Assembly: GCF_014645375.1 (NCBI RefSeq)
Contig: NZ_BMLT01000001.1
Coordinates: 186,001-250,000, forward strand
Length of the DNA: 64,000 bases
Origin: Marinobacterium nitratireducens
GTDB lineage: Bacteria; Pseudomonadota; Gammaproteobacteria; Pseudomonadales; Balneatricaceae
Reading direction: 5' to 3'
Shown: one piece after another, positions 1 through 9,131 of the stretch
Layout of the letters: every line of letters begins with the position of its first letter
Numbering within the stretch: the stretch's first letter is position 1
Made by a program: the position numbers and the translations under genes
The notes under the pieces: model-generated
Databases searched by the model: none
Told to the model about the DNA's origin: nothing
What the model saw: only the letters and a program-made list of their open reading frames with translations

Positions 1-990
1 CCAGTCCCGGCGAATCAGCGTATTGCGGATCCGCCACTCGGTCACTTCCGGATAGCGGTAGTCCGGATCCAGACGCTGCATTCGCTGCTCATGATCGGGG
101 AAGAAGTTCTTGCCGATGCGCACGCCGAAGTAGGTATCGAGCCGGGTGCGGTGTTCGTCGTCGATGGTCAGGCGGTCGCGGTCGCGAAGCCAGAGCGAGA
201 ACGACTGTTCCAGGTCACGTCGCGCCAGCTGGCGGATGCCATAGGCGGCGATGCGGCCCTGGTCCGCGCTGCCGGGTTTCAGCAGCGAACGGTCCGCGAG
301 CAGGGCCGGGTTGGCGCTGACTTTCAGCAGGGCGCTGGTGACGGCTTTCTGGTCGGCGCGGGTCACGTGGCGGTCGGCGTAGCGGGCCAGCGACAGGCGG
401 CCATTATCCACCGCTTTCCAGAAACGGCTGTAGGCGATATCGGAGGTCAGCTTCCCGGCGGCGATCCAGCTGTCGAACAGCGGGTCGCAGGCTTGCGGCT
501 GGGATTCGCCAACATTCCACATCTGTTCTGCGCCGCGGTAGGCGCTTTTACGGTCGCCGGTGTTGAGGCGGGCGCGCAGCACCAGGCACTGGTAACGGTT
601 GCCGTCCACCTCGAGACGGGATTCGGCCTTCAGCAGGCCGCTCCAGTCGTTGCGGCTCGCCAGTTCCTGCAGCCAGCGCCGCTGCAGGCGCTGCGCCAGC
701 AGGGTATCGCCGTAACGGTCGAGAAATTCATCGATCTGCGGCTGCTGTGCGGTGGAAAGGCTACGCTGGAGCTCGGCGTACTCGAGGTAGGGGTAGAGCG
801 GATACTGGCGCAAACCCTGCTTGAGCGCGCGATAGCTGTTCATGTCGCCCGTTTCGAGCGCGATACTGGCCTGCTGGTAGCGGCTGCGCTCGGGTCCGAA
901 TCGGTCCGGGCCGGCGGCCTGACTGGCGGTGGCAAGCAGCCCGAGAGTTGAGAAAACCACAGGAAGGAGCTTCGGAGCGAGGAGGTTCAT
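1..990 (-). CDS. slt: Soluble lytic murein transglycosylase, C-terminal part beyond window edge
   Basis: The gene starts at an ATG read leftward from 990 and stays open to base 1, giving 330 residues without a stop; the rest lies outside the window. The N-terminus looks like a signal peptide (MNLLAPKLL, then a hydrophobic stretch ending near ATASQAAG), so the enzyme should be periplasmic. The mature part begins with the helical repeat region of Slt70-type enzymes (for example YPLYPYLEYAEL). The catalytic transglycosylase domain would lie in the missing C-terminal part. The family cleaves peptidoglycan glycan strands to 1,6-anhydro-muropeptides. Divergent uup next door matches the slt/uup neighbourhood of Pseudomonas. 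The family call is from recalled similarity; the catalytic residues cannot be checked here. Confidence 0.85.
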   Translation of the reverse strand, partial: MNLLAPKLLPVVFSTLGLLATASQAAGPDRFGPERSRYQQASIALETGDMNSYRALKQGLRQYPLYPYLEYAELQRSLSTAQQPQIDEFLDRYGDTLLAQRLQRRWLQELASRNDWSGLLKAESRLEVDGNRYQCLVLRARLNTGDRKSAYRGAEQMWNVGESQPQACDPLFDSWIAAGKLTSDIAYSRFWKAVDNGRLSLARYADRHVTRADQKAVTSALLKVSANPALLADRSLLKPGSADQGRIAAYGIRQLARRDLEQSFSLWLRDRDRLTIDDEHRTRLDTYFGVRIGKNFFPDHEQRMQRLDPDYRYPEVTEWRIRNTLIRRDW

Positions 991-1135
991 AGCCAATCCA
1001 CTGCCTTGTTTCATTGGTGTTATTGATCAGTTTAAAGCAGTCCGACATGGAAAAAACAGTCGTGAACAGCTTTCATCTTGGGGGACTGAATGCGGTAGAA
1101 TGGCGTCCCCCCTTTTATAGACGAATTCCTTATCT

Positions 1136-3025
1136 ATGCCTTTGATACGACTTGACAATATCTCGGTGGCCTTCGGTGCCAGGACGCTGCTGGATAAGGT
1201 CGGCTTCCAGATCGAGCCGGGCGAGCGCGTGGCGCTGGTCGGGCTGAACGGCGCGGGCAAGTCGACGTTGCTCAAGCTGGTCTGCTCGCAGCTGCAGGCG
1301 GACAGCGGCGAGTTCTGGACCGACCCGGCCTGCCGCATCGCGCAGTTGCCGCAGGCACTGCCGGCGGCGGACGAACGGCAGGTGCGGGATGTGGTGATGG
1401 CGGGACTGGCGGATATCGTTGAACTGCGCCAGCGTTACGACCGGCTGGTACAGCACCACGACGAGGCTGACATGGCGGCGCTCGAGTCGCTGCAGCAGGA
1501 GATCGAGGCCCGGGACGGCTGGCATCTGGAACAGAAAGTGCAGCGGGTGCTGGATCGTCTTGGTCTGCCGGGGGAGCGGCGCATGTCGCAGCTGTCCGGA
1601 GGCTGGCGCCGGCGCGCGGCGCTCGGAGCGGCCCTGGTGCAGGAGCCGGATCTGCTGCTGCTCGACGAACCGACCAACCACCTCGATATCGATACCATCG
1701 AATGGCTCGAGCAGCAGCTGCTCGAGTTTCGGGGCGGGCTGCTGTTCATTTCCCACGACCGCGCGCTGGTCGATGCGCTGGCGACGCGTATCGTCGAGCT
1801 CGATCGCGGCATGCTGACGTCTTTTCCCGGCAGCTATCGCGAATACCAGGCGCGCAAGGAGCAGCTGCTGGCGGAGGAGGCGCGCCACAACGCCGAGTTC
1901 GACCGCAAGCTGGCGCAGGAAGAGGTCTGGATACGTCAGGGAATCAAGGCGCGCCGTACCCGCAACGAAGGCCGGGTGCGGGCGCTGGAACAGATGCGCC
2001 GCGAGCGGGGCGAGCGTCGCAACCGTCAGGGGCAGGCCAAATTCAGCCTCGACGAAGCGCAGAAGTCGGGCAAGCTGGTAGCGGAGCTCAAGGGGGTGTG
2101 CCTGGCATACGAGGGACGCACCCTTATCGACCATCTCGATCTCACCATTCAGCGCGGCGATAGAATCGGTCTGATCGGGCCCAACGGCATTGGCAAGAGC
2201 AGCCTGCTCAAACTGGTGCTGGGGGAGGAAACGCCGGACAGTGGCGAGATCCGTCGCGGCACCAAGATCGAGGTCGCCTATTTCGATCAGCTGCGCGGCC
2301 AGCTCGACCCGGACAAAACCGTGATCGACAACATCTCCCAGGGGCGGGAAAGCATCTCCATCAACGGCCGCGACCGTCATATCATCAGCTATCTGGGCGA
2401 CTTCCTGTTCTCCGCCGAGCGTGCCCGCACGCCGGTGCGGGCACTTTCCGGCGGTGAGTGCAACCGGGTACTGCTGGCCAAGCTGTTCAGCCAGCCGGCC
2501 AACGTGCTGGTACTCGACGAGCCGACCAACGATCTCGATGTCGAGACGCTGGAGCTGCTCGAGGAAATACTGCTGGAATTCAAGGGCACCGTGCTGCTGG
2601 TGAGTCACGACCGTTCCTTCCTCGACAACGTCGTCACCAGCACCGTGGCCTTCGAGGGCAACGGCCGGGTACGGGAATATGTCGGCGGCTATCATGACTG
2701 GCTGCGCCAGCGGCCGGCGCCGGTGGAGCCTCAGGAAGCTTCCGGTGCCGTGCGCCCCGAGTCGAAAAAGCCCGAACCGGAAAAGCCCAGGGGGCAGCGC
2801 AAGCTCAGCTACAAACTGCAGCGCGAGCTCGACGCGTTGCCGCAGCAGCTGGAGCAAGCCGAGCAGCTGCTGGCAACCCTGCAACAGGAAGTATCCTCAG
2901 CGGCCTTCTACGACCGGCCCCACGGCGAGGTCAGCGAGAAGCTCGAAGCGTTGCAACGTCAGGAGCAGCATGTCGAGCAGCTTATGGAGCGCTGGGTGGA
3001 GCTGGAGGCGATGCAGGAGGAGTAG
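1136..3025 (+). CDS. uup: ABC-F family ATPase Uup
   Basis: This is a 629-residue soluble protein with two ABC ATPase domains and no membrane segments, as in ABC-F translation and ribosome-associated factors. The first Walker A is GLNGAGKST at residues 36-44, followed by signature LSGGW and Walker B LLLLDEPTNHLD. The second domain has GPNGIGKSS, LSGGE and LVLDEPTNDLD. The inter-domain linker carries the basic segment EEVWIRQGIKARRTRNEGR typical of Uup. The C-terminus is a coiled coil starting near KLSYKLQREL. Length and all these features match E. coli Uup, which is linked to ribosome function and suppression of transposon excision. A good -10 hexamer (TAGAAT, 1096-1101) lies upstream, but no convincing -35 is visible. 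Confidence 0.93.
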   Translation: MPLIRLDNISVAFGARTLLDKVGFQIEPGERVALVGLNGAGKSTLLKLVCSQLQADSGEFWTDPACRIAQLPQALPAADERQVRDVVMAGLADIVELRQRYDRLVQHHDEADMAALESLQQEIEARDGWHLEQKVQRVLDRLGLPGERRMSQLSGGWRRRAALGAALVQEPDLLLLDEPTNHLDIDTIEWLEQQLLEFRGGLLFISHDRALVDALATRIVELDRGMLTSFPGSYREYQARKEQLLAEEARHNAEFDRKLAQEEVWIRQGIKARRTRNEGRVRALEQMRRERGERRNRQGQAKFSLDEAQKSGKLVAELKGVCLAYEGRTLIDHLDLTIQRGDRIGLIGPNGIGKSSLLKLVLGEETPDSGEIRRGTKIEVAYFDQLRGQLDPDKTVIDNISQGRESISINGRDRHIISYLGDFLFSAERARTPVRALSGGECNRVLLAKLFSQPANVLVLDEPTNDLDVETLELLEEILLEFKGTVLLVSHDRSFLDNVVTSTVAFEGNGRVREYVGGYHDWLRQRPAPVEPQEASGAVRPESKKPEPEKPRGQRKLSYKLQRELDALPQQLEQAEQLLATLQQEVSSAAFYDRPHGEVSEKLEALQRQEQHVEQLMERWVELEAMQEE

Positions 3026-3031
3026 CGGGGC

Positions 3032-3061
3032 GCTGCGGGCGCGGTTTGCCGTGCCCGCAGC
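3032..3061. terminator. Hairpin between convergent uup and usp genes
   Basis: A perfect 9-bp inverted repeat (GCTGCGGGC / GCCCGCAGC) with a 12-nt loop lies just after the uup stop and just before the end of the convergent stress-protein gene. It has no clear T-run, so efficient intrinsic termination is uncertain. Confidence 0.5.
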
Positions 3062-3071
3062 CCGCGAGTGC

Positions 3072-3524
3072 TCAGTCCTTGTCTTTCTCGACCGGCTGCA
3101 CGCGAATGGCCAGCACGTCGCAGTGGGCGCCGTGCAGCACGCCGTTGGCGGTGGAACCCAGCAGCAGCGACAGGCCATGCCGGCCATGGCTGCCGACGAT
3201 GATCAGGTTGATGTCGTGCTCGTCGGCGATGCGGTGTATTTCGGATTCGGTGTGGCCGCTGACGATGAGCTTGTTCTTCACCGGGTGGCTCAGCTTGGCG
3301 GCAAAGGCATCGAGTTTGCCGCGGGCGTGTTCGTCGAGCTGCTCCTGTATGGTCGTCAGGTCCATCGGCACGTCACCGCCATAGGCGAAGCTCAGAGGTT
3401 CAATGACGTGTATGAGGCTCAGTTCGGCGTCGTTGCGCCCTGCAATCTCGCAGGTCTTGTCGATCAGCTGGTCCGATTCTTCCGACAGATCGACAGCCAT
3501 CAGGATTCGTTTGTAAGCGCTCAT
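3072..3524 (-). CDS. Universal stress protein, UspA family
   Basis: This 150-residue single-domain Usp protein begins MSAYKRILMAVDLSEES, the usual N-terminal beta strand and Asp of the family. It ends with the nucleotide-binding loop region NLIIVGSHGRHGLSLLLGS, close to the G-2X-G-9X-G(S/T) motif, so ATP binding is plausible. A longer reading to 3608 exists, but its extra 28 residues do not resemble the family. The chosen ATG has GAGGA upstream. It is convergent with uup, as a usp gene is near uup in Pseudomonas. The role (stress resilience, perhaps anaerobic survival) is from family knowledge only. Confidence 0.9.
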   Translation of the reverse strand: MSAYKRILMAVDLSEESDQLIDKTCEIAGRNDAELSLIHVIEPLSFAYGGDVPMDLTTIQEQLDEHARGKLDAFAAKLSHPVKNKLIVSGHTESEIHRIADEHDINLIIVGSHGRHGLSLLLGSTANGVLHGAHCDVLAIRVQPVEKDKD

Positions 3525-3610
3525 CTTGGGAGGAGTCCTCTTGAGGGAGAAGAGAGTTACCCAGAGATTAGCACAAGGGCGCACCGAACAACCTACTGCG
3601 CGACTCACAG

Positions 3611-3690
3611 GCTGCGTTGCGCGGTGCTCGGATTCCTCATGTATAAACCATACACTGCGGACCCTGTGCGCCGTGCGCCTTGCCTGTAGG
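3611..3690. repeat. Intergenic repeat-like sequence with imperfect dyad
   Basis: In the 280-bp gap between the usp gene and the next gene, this segment folds around GTAT-AAACC-ATAC with GC-rich flanks (GCGCGGTGC and GTGCGCCGTGC). By recall it resembles interspersed non-coding elements common in gammaproteobacterial intergenic regions. No second copy was found in this window. Confidence 0.35.
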
Positions 3691-3804
3691 TCGCTCGCTA
3701 CGGCTTTTCGGGGCGCCCGCAGCCTATCGCGGCTGGTGTGACTTCGATCAAGGCGCTATGTATCACGGCCCGGCTGCGGAACGGGCCCTTTCAGGACTGG
3801 ATAA

Positions 3805-4314
3805 ATGTGGAAGTGGACAATAATCGTACTGATCATGATGTCGCTGATCGGCTCCGTCATGTGGGCGATGCCGACGCGGCGCCAGACCGAACAGGCGCAG
3901 TTGCGCAGCCGGGCCCGGACCTTCGGGTTCCAGGTGCAGCTGGTGACCCTCGAGGGCCCGCGAGCAAGCGGTGAGGCCGAACCCGAGGAGTTCCGCAGGC
4001 CCGCCTACCGCCTGCTGCGTCACGGCGTCGACTCCCGGGTGCGGGAGCGCCTGCAGCCCTGGCGCGTATTTCGGGTGCGCGCGCTCAGTTGTGACGGTCT
4101 GCCGGATGGCTGGAGCTGGACCATCGGCGAGCGCATGCTCGACGCCGGCCGGCTGGAGTTGCTGGCGGAGGTATTGCAGAGCCTGCCGCACGACGTGGTG
4201 GCGGTGGAGTCTACGCCGATTCACGTCAGTGCGCTCTGGGGCGAAAACGGCGGCGTCGACGAGCTGGAGCGGATTCGCGACGGCCTGCAACGGATAATCG
4301 AGGGGAATTTCTAG
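3805..4314 (+). CDS. Membrane-anchored hypothetical protein
   Basis: The 169-residue product has a single N-terminal hydrophobic helix (about residues 3-22, WKWTIIVLIMMSLIGSVMW), then a basic stretch (RRQTEQAQLRSRAR) and a soluble domain of about 130 residues. A cytoplasmic domain behind an N-terminal anchor is the simplest topology. Similar short proteins near topA in Pseudomonas relatives are sometimes labelled YajC-like because of the anchor, but I see no real YajC signature. It is 2 nt from the following DUF1653 gene, so the two are probably co-transcribed. Function unknown. Confidence 0.7.
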   Translation: MWKWTIIVLIMMSLIGSVMWAMPTRRQTEQAQLRSRARTFGFQVQLVTLEGPRASGEAEPEEFRRPAYRLLRHGVDSRVRERLQPWRVFRVRALSCDGLPDGWSWTIGERMLDAGRLELLAEVLQSLPHDVVAVESTPIHVSALWGENGGVDELERIRDGLQRIIEGNF

Positions 4315-4316
4315 CG

Positions 4317-4547
4317 ATGCAGCAAACTGCGCAGCCCGTGCCGGGGCGTTACCGGCACTACAAGGGACAGGAATACGAGGTGATCGGCAACGCCCGACAC
4401 TCGGAAACCGAAGAGTGGCTGGTAGTCTACCGCCCCTGTTACGGCGACGGCGGTCTCTGGGTCAGGCCACTGGCCATGTTCGTCGAAGAGGTGGTGCTGC
4501 CGGATGGCCGTCGGGTGCCGCGCTTCGCGCCGCTCAGCGATTGCTGA
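4317..4547 (+). CDS. DUF1653 family small protein
   Basis: A 76-residue soluble protein. The pattern GRYRHYKGQEYEVIG near the N-terminus, a central WLVVYRP and a WVRPLAMFVEEV segment are the hallmarks of DUF1653, a compact beta-rich domain. It follows the membrane-anchored gene with 2 nt between them, so they form one short transcription unit. No function is established for the family. Confidence 0.85.
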   Translation: MQQTAQPVPGRYRHYKGQEYEVIGNARHSETEEWLVVYRPCYGDGGLWVRPLAMFVEEVVLPDGRRVPRFAPLSDC

Positions 4548-4552
4548 AATAC

Positions 4553-4611
4553 TACTAACGTTTTAGGAAGTAAAGTCAGTCTCAGAGTCATTACTTCCTG
4601 AAACGTTAGTA
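4553..4611. repeat. Long inverted repeat (21-bp arms) between convergent genes
   Basis: Left arm 4553-4573 and right arm 4591-4611 are reverse complements except at one position (a G-U pair in RNA). The loop is 17 nt. The arms are AT-rich (core AGGAAGTAA / TTACTTCCT). The stop codon of the minus-strand gene (4606-4608) lies inside the right arm, so the hairpin is part of both transcripts' ends. It could be a bidirectional terminator or a small element. Confidence 0.8.
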
Positions 4612-5316
4612 TTTGTCCACCTCGTCGGCCAGGGTTCCCGCCGAGCGTTGCGGCCGGGGCTCGAGGCTGTCGAGCAGCGACTGGATCTGTTGTAATCGGT
4701 CCTGTTTGAGCTGCTGCGGCACCATGGCCCGGGTCAGGACCGCCTTGGCGTGCTTGAGGTGCGACAGCGCGGCGGGCCGGTCTTCGGCGCTCAGGCTCTT
4801 CTGGCCCTGCGCCAGGTGGGCGGTGGCGACGATGGATACGTTGAGCCAGTGCAGGTCCTGGGCGTAGGCGGCGGCGAGCTGACTGCTGATCTGCCTGGCC
4901 TTGGCCAGCTCTTCGAGCAGGCGCCCGGCGAAGCGGATGTAGATCGAGGCGCGCTTGATGGCGCGGTCGCTGTTGAGCGGTACGCTCGAAGGGGTGGCGC
5001 GGTCGGCGCCGGCCTTCAGGTTGCGCGTCGTCTGCAGTGTTTCGGAGTCGGGCGCCAGTACCTCCATTTCATCGATGAGGGTCTGGGTGTGGGCGTCGAT
5101 GCGGTCGATGATTTCACTTTTGCAGCCGGCCGCGCGCATCACCATCAGCGCATTGCAGCAGTGTTCCGCCTGTTGCTGCAGCCACCGCAGGCGCTCGCGG
5201 CGTGCGCTGGCGTCCTTTTCGCGGTTGCTGATGACGTGGCTGGTCAGCAAAGCGACCAGCCCGACAACGGCAATCAGGATGATGTAGGTCAGATTGTCTT
5301 GCAGCATCGTCGCCAA
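4606..5316 (-). CDS. Hypothetical protein with N-terminal membrane helix and coiled coil
   Basis: The 236-residue product has a hydrophobic helix at about residues 9-28 (LTYIILIAVVGLVALLTSHV). A charged helical region rich in E, R, Q and A follows, with coiled-coil character (REKDASARRERLRWLQQQ). Two cysteines are adjacent in the sequence EHCCNAL. The gene sits upstream of and divergent from topA. I do not recognise a named domain. Its stop codon lies in the long inverted repeat at 4553-4611. Confidence 0.7.
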   Translation of the reverse strand: MATMLQDNLTYIILIAVVGLVALLTSHVISNREKDASARRERLRWLQQQAEHCCNALMVMRAAGCKSEIIDRIDAHTQTLIDEMEVLAPDSETLQTTRNLKAGADRATPSSVPLNSDRAIKRASIYIRFAGRLLEELAKARQISSQLAAAYAQDLHWLNVSIVATAHLAQGQKSLSAEDRPAALSHLKHAKAVLTRAMVPQQLKQDRLQQIQSLLDSLEPRPQRSAGTLADEVDKY

Positions 5317-5429
5317 CGTGGTTGGTTATAAATAAGTGTATGAATTATAAAGCCTGGTTGCGCACATTTTCATCCTGTTCGTGAGCCATCTTCAGACCGG
5401 TCGCTGCGGTTTTTTTTCGGGGTCGCGGC

Positions 5430-5458
5430 TTGACCCCTGAAAACGCAGCACTTATATA
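5430..5458 (+). promoter_or_regulatory. Predicted sigma70 promoter of topA
   Basis: TTGACC (5430-5435) and TATATA (5453-5458) are separated by exactly 17 bp. Both hexamers are close to consensus. The leader to the topA start is about 110 nt. Confidence 0.75.
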
Positions 5459-5574
5459 TGCACGCTGATTGAGCCTGCGAACCCCGTCCGGCTAGACGCC
5501 AGGGACTTTGTGACCGACGACGGTCGCAGGGTACGCAGGTCCCAAGCCCTTTCCGCGCCAAGGAACAGAACTCT

Positions 5575-8211
5575 ATGGGTAAGTCTCTCGTTATCGTCGA
5601 GTCCCCGGCAAAGGCAAAGACGATTAACAAATATCTCGGCAGCCAGTTCGTTGTGAAGTCGAGCGTCGGTCATATCCGCGACCTTCCGACCAGCGGCAGT
5701 GCGACCAAAAGCGACCCCAAGGAGCGGGCACGGCAGGCGGCGCTGACACGCAAAATGTCTCCGGAGGAGAAAGCCGAGTACAAGGCGCGCAAGTCGCGCG
5801 AGCAGCTGATCGCGCGGATGGGTATCAATCCCGATCATGACTGGCAGGCGCATTACGAGATCCTGCCGGGCAAGGAAAAGGTCGTCGATGAGCTCAAGCG
5901 TCTGGCCAAGAGTGCCGACGAAATCTATCTCGCGACCGACTTGGACCGTGAAGGGGAGGCCATCGCCTGGCATCTGCGCGAGTCGATCGGCGGGGACGAC
6001 AGCCGCTTTCGCCGCGTGGTGTTCAACGAGATCACCAAAAAAGCCATCAAGTCGGCGTTCGAGAAGCCCTCGGATCTGGATATGGCGCGGGTCAATGCGC
6101 AGCAGGCGCGGCGCTTTCTCGACCGCGTCGTGGGCTACATGCTGTCGCCGCTGCTGTGGGAAAAAATCGCCCGTGGCCTGTCCGCCGGGCGGGTACAGTC
6201 GGTGGCGGTGCGGCTGGTGGTGGAGCGTGAGCGCGAAATTCGCGCCTTCGTGCCGGAGGAATACTGGGAAGTCCATGCCGACACTCTCACCTCGCTGAGT
6301 GAGGCGGTTCGTCTGCAGGTGACGCGTCACCAGGGGCAGGCGTTCCGCCCCACCAGCGAAAGCGAGACCAGTAGCCATCTGGAGCAGCTCAAAAAGGCCG
6401 CCTTCGAAGTCGTCAAGCGCGAGGACAAGCCGACCAGCAGCAAGCCCGGTGCGCCCTTTATCACCTCCACGCTGCAGCAGGCGGCGAGCACCCGGCTGGG
6501 GTTCGGCGTCAAGAAAACCATGATGCTGGCGCAGCGCCTGTACGAGGCCGGTTACATCACCTACATGCGTACCGACTCCACCAACCTCAGCACCGAGGCG
6601 GTGGCGGCCTGTCGTGAGTTCATCGAACAGCAGTACGGCAGCGAGTATCTGCCCGAGGCGCCGGTGGCCTACAGCAGCAAGGAGGGCGCTCAGGAGGCGC
6701 ACGAGGCCATTCGTCCGTCGGATGTCGCCATTGCGCCGACCTCGCTTTCCGGCATGGAGCGCGACGCCGAACGCCTGTACGACCTTATCCGGCGCCAGTT
6801 CCTCGCCTGTCAGATGAAACCGGCCGAGTACCTCAGTACCCGTATCCAGGTGAAGGCCGGCGAGTTCGAGCTGCGTACCCGGGGCCGCATTCTCAAGTTC
6901 GACGGCTTCACCCGTGTGCTGCCGTCCAAGGGCAAGAACGACGAGGATATCATCCTGCCGGACCTCAAGGCCGGCGACACCCTGAATCTCGAGCAGCTCG
7001 ATCCCAAGCAGCACTTTACCAAGCCGGCGCCGCGCTACACCGAGGCGAGTCTGGTCAAGGAGCTGGAAAAGCGCGGTATCGGGCGACCCTCGACCTACGC
7101 CGCGATCATTTCGACGATTCAGGATCGCGGCTATGTTCAGGTACAGAATCGCCGCTTTTACGCCCAGAAGATGGGCGATATCGTCACCGAGCGCCTGACG
7201 GAAAACTTCTCCGACCTGATGGACTACGGCTTCACTGCCCGCATGGAGGAAGCCCTCGATGACGTGGCGGCCGGTGGCAAGGACTGGAAAGCGGTGCTGA
7301 ACGGCTTTTATGGCGACTTCGTGCTCAAGCTGCAGGACTCCCAGAGCCCGGAGCATGGCATGCGGCCGAACACACCGACCGAAACCGATATTCCCTGCCC
7401 GGACTGCGGTCGACCGATGATGATCCGTACCGCCAGCACCGGGGTGTTCCTCGGCTGCTCAGGCTATTCGCTGCCGCCGAAAGAGCGTTGCAAGGCGACG
7501 ATCAACCTGGTGCCGGGCGACGAGGTGGTCAGCGAGGATGCGGACGACGAGGCGGAATCCCGTCTGCTGCGCAAGAAACACCGTTGCGCCAAGTGCGGCG
7601 CGGCGATGGATTCCTATCTGATCGACCAGACCCGCAAGCTGCACGTCTGCGGCAACAACCCCGACTGCGACGGTTTCGAGGTGGAAACCGGGAGTTACCG
7701 TCTCAAGGGCTACGAGGGACCGACCATCGAGTGCGACAAGTGCGGCGCTGAAATGCAGCTCAAGACCGGCCGCTTCGGCAAGTACTTCGGTTGCACCAAC
7801 AGCGAGTGCAAAAATACCCGCAAGCTGCTCAAGAGCGGTGAGCCGGCCCCGCCCAAGATGGACCCGGTGCCGATGCCCGAGCTTGCCTGCGAGAAGGTCG
7901 AGGATACCTACGTGCTGCGGGACGGGGCCAGCGGCCTGTTCCTGGCTGCGAGCCAGTTTCCCAAGAATCGCGAAACCCGGCCGCCCAAGGTCAGCGAACT
8001 GCTGCCGCACAAGAACGAAATCGACCCGAAATACAGCTTCCTGTTTTCGGCCCCGGTGGCGGACGACGATGGCAATCCGGCGCAGATCCGCTATAGCCGC
8101 AAGACCAAGGAGCAGTATGTCATGACCGAAGTCGACGGCAAGGCGACCGGCTGGCGCGCCTACTACGAAGGCGGCCGCTGGGTGGTGCAGGACAAGGCCA
8201 GCAAGAAGTAA
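5575..8211 (+). CDS. topA: DNA topoisomerase I (type IA)
   Basis: This 878-residue enzyme relaxes negative supercoils by transient single-strand breakage. The N-terminal Toprim domain begins [20 protein letters not shown] and contains the acidic motif [13 protein letters not shown]. The catalytic tyrosine lies in [10 protein letters not shown] at about residue 330. The C-terminal third carries three four-cysteine zinc modules, beginning [18 protein letters not shown] and CDKCGAEMQ, followed by a further C-terminal domain ending KASKK. Length matches Pseudomonas TopA. The start has AAGGAAC upstream, and a near-consensus promoter lies about 110 nt further up. Cytoplasmic and essential in most relatives. 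Confidence 0.97.
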   Translation: MGKSLVIVESPAKAKTINKYLGSQFVVKSSVGHIRDLPTSGSATKSDPKERARQAALTRKMSPEEKAEYKARKSREQLIARMGINPDHDWQAHYEILPGKEKVVDELKRLAKSADEIYLATDLDREGEAIAWHLRESIGGDDSRFRRVVFNEITKKAIKSAFEKPSDLDMARVNAQQARRFLDRVVGYMLSPLLWEKIARGLSAGRVQSVAVRLVVEREREIRAFVPEEYWEVHADTLTSLSEAVRLQVTRHQGQAFRPTSESETSSHLEQLKKAAFEVVKREDKPTSSKPGAPFITSTLQQAASTRLGFGVKKTMMLAQRLYEAGYITYMRTDSTNLSTEAVAACREFIEQQYGSEYLPEAPVAYSSKEGAQEAHEAIRPSDVAIAPTSLSGMERDAERLYDLIRRQFLACQMKPAEYLSTRIQVKAGEFELRTRGRILKFDGFTRVLPSKGKNDEDIILPDLKAGDTLNLEQLDPKQHFTKPAPRYTEASLVKELEKRGIGRPSTYAAIISTIQDRGYVQVQNRRFYAQKMGDIVTERLTENFSDLMDYGFTARMEEALDDVAAGGKDWKAVLNGFYGDFVLKLQDSQSPEHGMRPNTPTETDIPCPDCGRPMMIRTASTGVFLGCSGYSLPPKERCKATINLVPGDEVVSEDADDEAESRLLRKKHRCAKCGAAMDSYLIDQTRKLHVCGNNPDCDGFEVETGSYRLKGYEGPTIECDKCGAEMQLKTGRFGKYFGCTNSECKNTRKLLKSGEPAPPKMDPVPMPELACEKVEDTYVLRDGASGLFLAASQFPKNRETRPPKVSELLPHKNEIDPKYSFLFSAPVADDDGNPAQIRYSRKTKEQYVMTEVDGKATGWRAYYEGGRWVVQDKASKK

Positions 8212-8217
8212 TTTTGG

Positions 8218-8244
8218 GCTGGCGATGCCTCAGGCATCGCCAGC
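8218..8244. terminator. 12-bp perfect hairpin after topA
   Basis: GCTGGCGATGCC and its exact reverse complement are separated by a 3-nt loop (TCA), starting 6 nt after the topA stop. No T-run follows, so it may only attenuate read-through or stabilise the mRNA end ahead of the next gene, which begins 13 nt later. Confidence 0.55.
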
Positions 8245-8256
8245 GGGAGTCGCGAG

Positions 8257-8781
8257 ATGAGTCTGTATATTACCCGCACCAGTCAGAAGCTAAACTTCGC
8301 CCGCCTGCACCTGGAGCGTCTTGAAGAAGCCCAGGCGTCGACCGGCTGGAGCAAGCATGCGCTGGTGGAGTCCTTTCAGGAGTCGGTGCTGTTTCATCTG
8401 GCATCCGGCTATCAGGCGTTCCTGCGGGAAATTGCCGAGCGTTACCGGCTCGATGCAGCGCAGGTCGGATGCTTTGCCGATCTCGATGCCCGGCTGGAGG
8501 CAGCCGGGCTCGAATCTCCGGAGCGCAGCGAGTTGGGTGTGCTGGAAGGCAACGCTGACAGCTGGTTGAAGCAGATGCTGCTGGCTTACGAAGCTTGCTG
8601 GCAGGCTAGCGAGCGAAGCGCGCCGCAGGTCCCACCGCAGCACAGCCTGTCGGAGATACAGGTGCGCCAGGTCAATCCGAGTCACCGCGAAGATGGTGCT
8701 GTGCTGGAAGAGTGCCGGCGCTGGTTTTCGCAGTTTTCACACCTTGTCGAGCGCCTGCGCGCCGGCATGGAGGAGTGGTAG
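8257..8781 (+). CDS. DUF6586 family protein
   Basis: The 174-residue soluble, mostly helical protein begins MSLYITRTSQKLNFARLHLE and includes WSKHALVESFQESVLFHL. By recall this is the conserved protein that follows topA in Pseudomonas (DUF6586). The gene is 45 nt after topA and is probably read with it through the hairpin at 8218-8244. A good Shine-Dalgarno (CGGGAG) is near the start. No function is known, and no catalytic motif or membrane segment is visible. Confidence 0.8.
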   Translation: MSLYITRTSQKLNFARLHLERLEEAQASTGWSKHALVESFQESVLFHLASGYQAFLREIAERYRLDAAQVGCFADLDARLEAAGLESPERSELGVLEGNADSWLKQMLLAYEACWQASERSAPQVPPQHSLSEIQVRQVNPSHREDGAVLEECRRWFSQFSHLVERLRAGMEEW

Positions 8782-8901
8782 GAAAAGAAAGTTTCAAGCG
8801 GCAAGCGAAAAACTGCACCCACCCGAATCCCTGGACCGGAGGGTGGGTCTAGCGATGCAATGGCACTTGCTTACCCATTACTCCAGTCGCTCGGGCATCG
8901 C

Positions 8902-9072
8902 GTAACCCGCCATATCGATCGCAGTACAGATCGATTGGTGTCGGCTGGCACTTTGCCGCCCCGGCACTCCACTTGTTGGGTTACGCGGCTGCGCCACTAG
9001 ACCCAACCTACGGGACACAGGTCGCACAACCCGCCATAGCGATCGCCGTACAGATCGATGGGTGTCGGCTGG
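8902..9072. repeat. Intergenic repeats, including a 48-bp imperfect direct repeat
   Basis: The 350-bp gap between the DUF6586 gene and sulA has no credible gene. Positions 8902-8949 and 9025-9072 are nearly identical (shared GTACAGATCGAT and GGTGTCGGCTGGC). Between and around them are inverted TTGGGT / ACCCAA words (for example GGGTTACGCGGC and AGACCCAACC), a pattern common in dispersed intergenic repeats of gammaproteobacteria. Confidence 0.7.
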
Positions 9073-9131
9073 CGCGAAGGGTGTTGGGTTGCGGTCGTTC
9101 CGACCTTCACCCAACGGTCTTAACGCTTCGC

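Noticed and set aside
1130-2884. Long minus-strand open frame opposite uup (584 residues)
   Set aside because: It is the antisense of a convincing Uup; its translation has no recognisable domain and a composition typical of a GC-rich shadow.
5452-7356. Long minus-strand open frame opposite topA (634 residues)
   Set aside because: Antisense of TopA with clear catalytic and zinc motifs on the other strand; no family similarity of its own.
8941-8962. Possible sigma54 element (TGGCACTTTGCC)
   Set aside because: The spacing between the -24 and -12 elements is too short, and it falls in a repeat.
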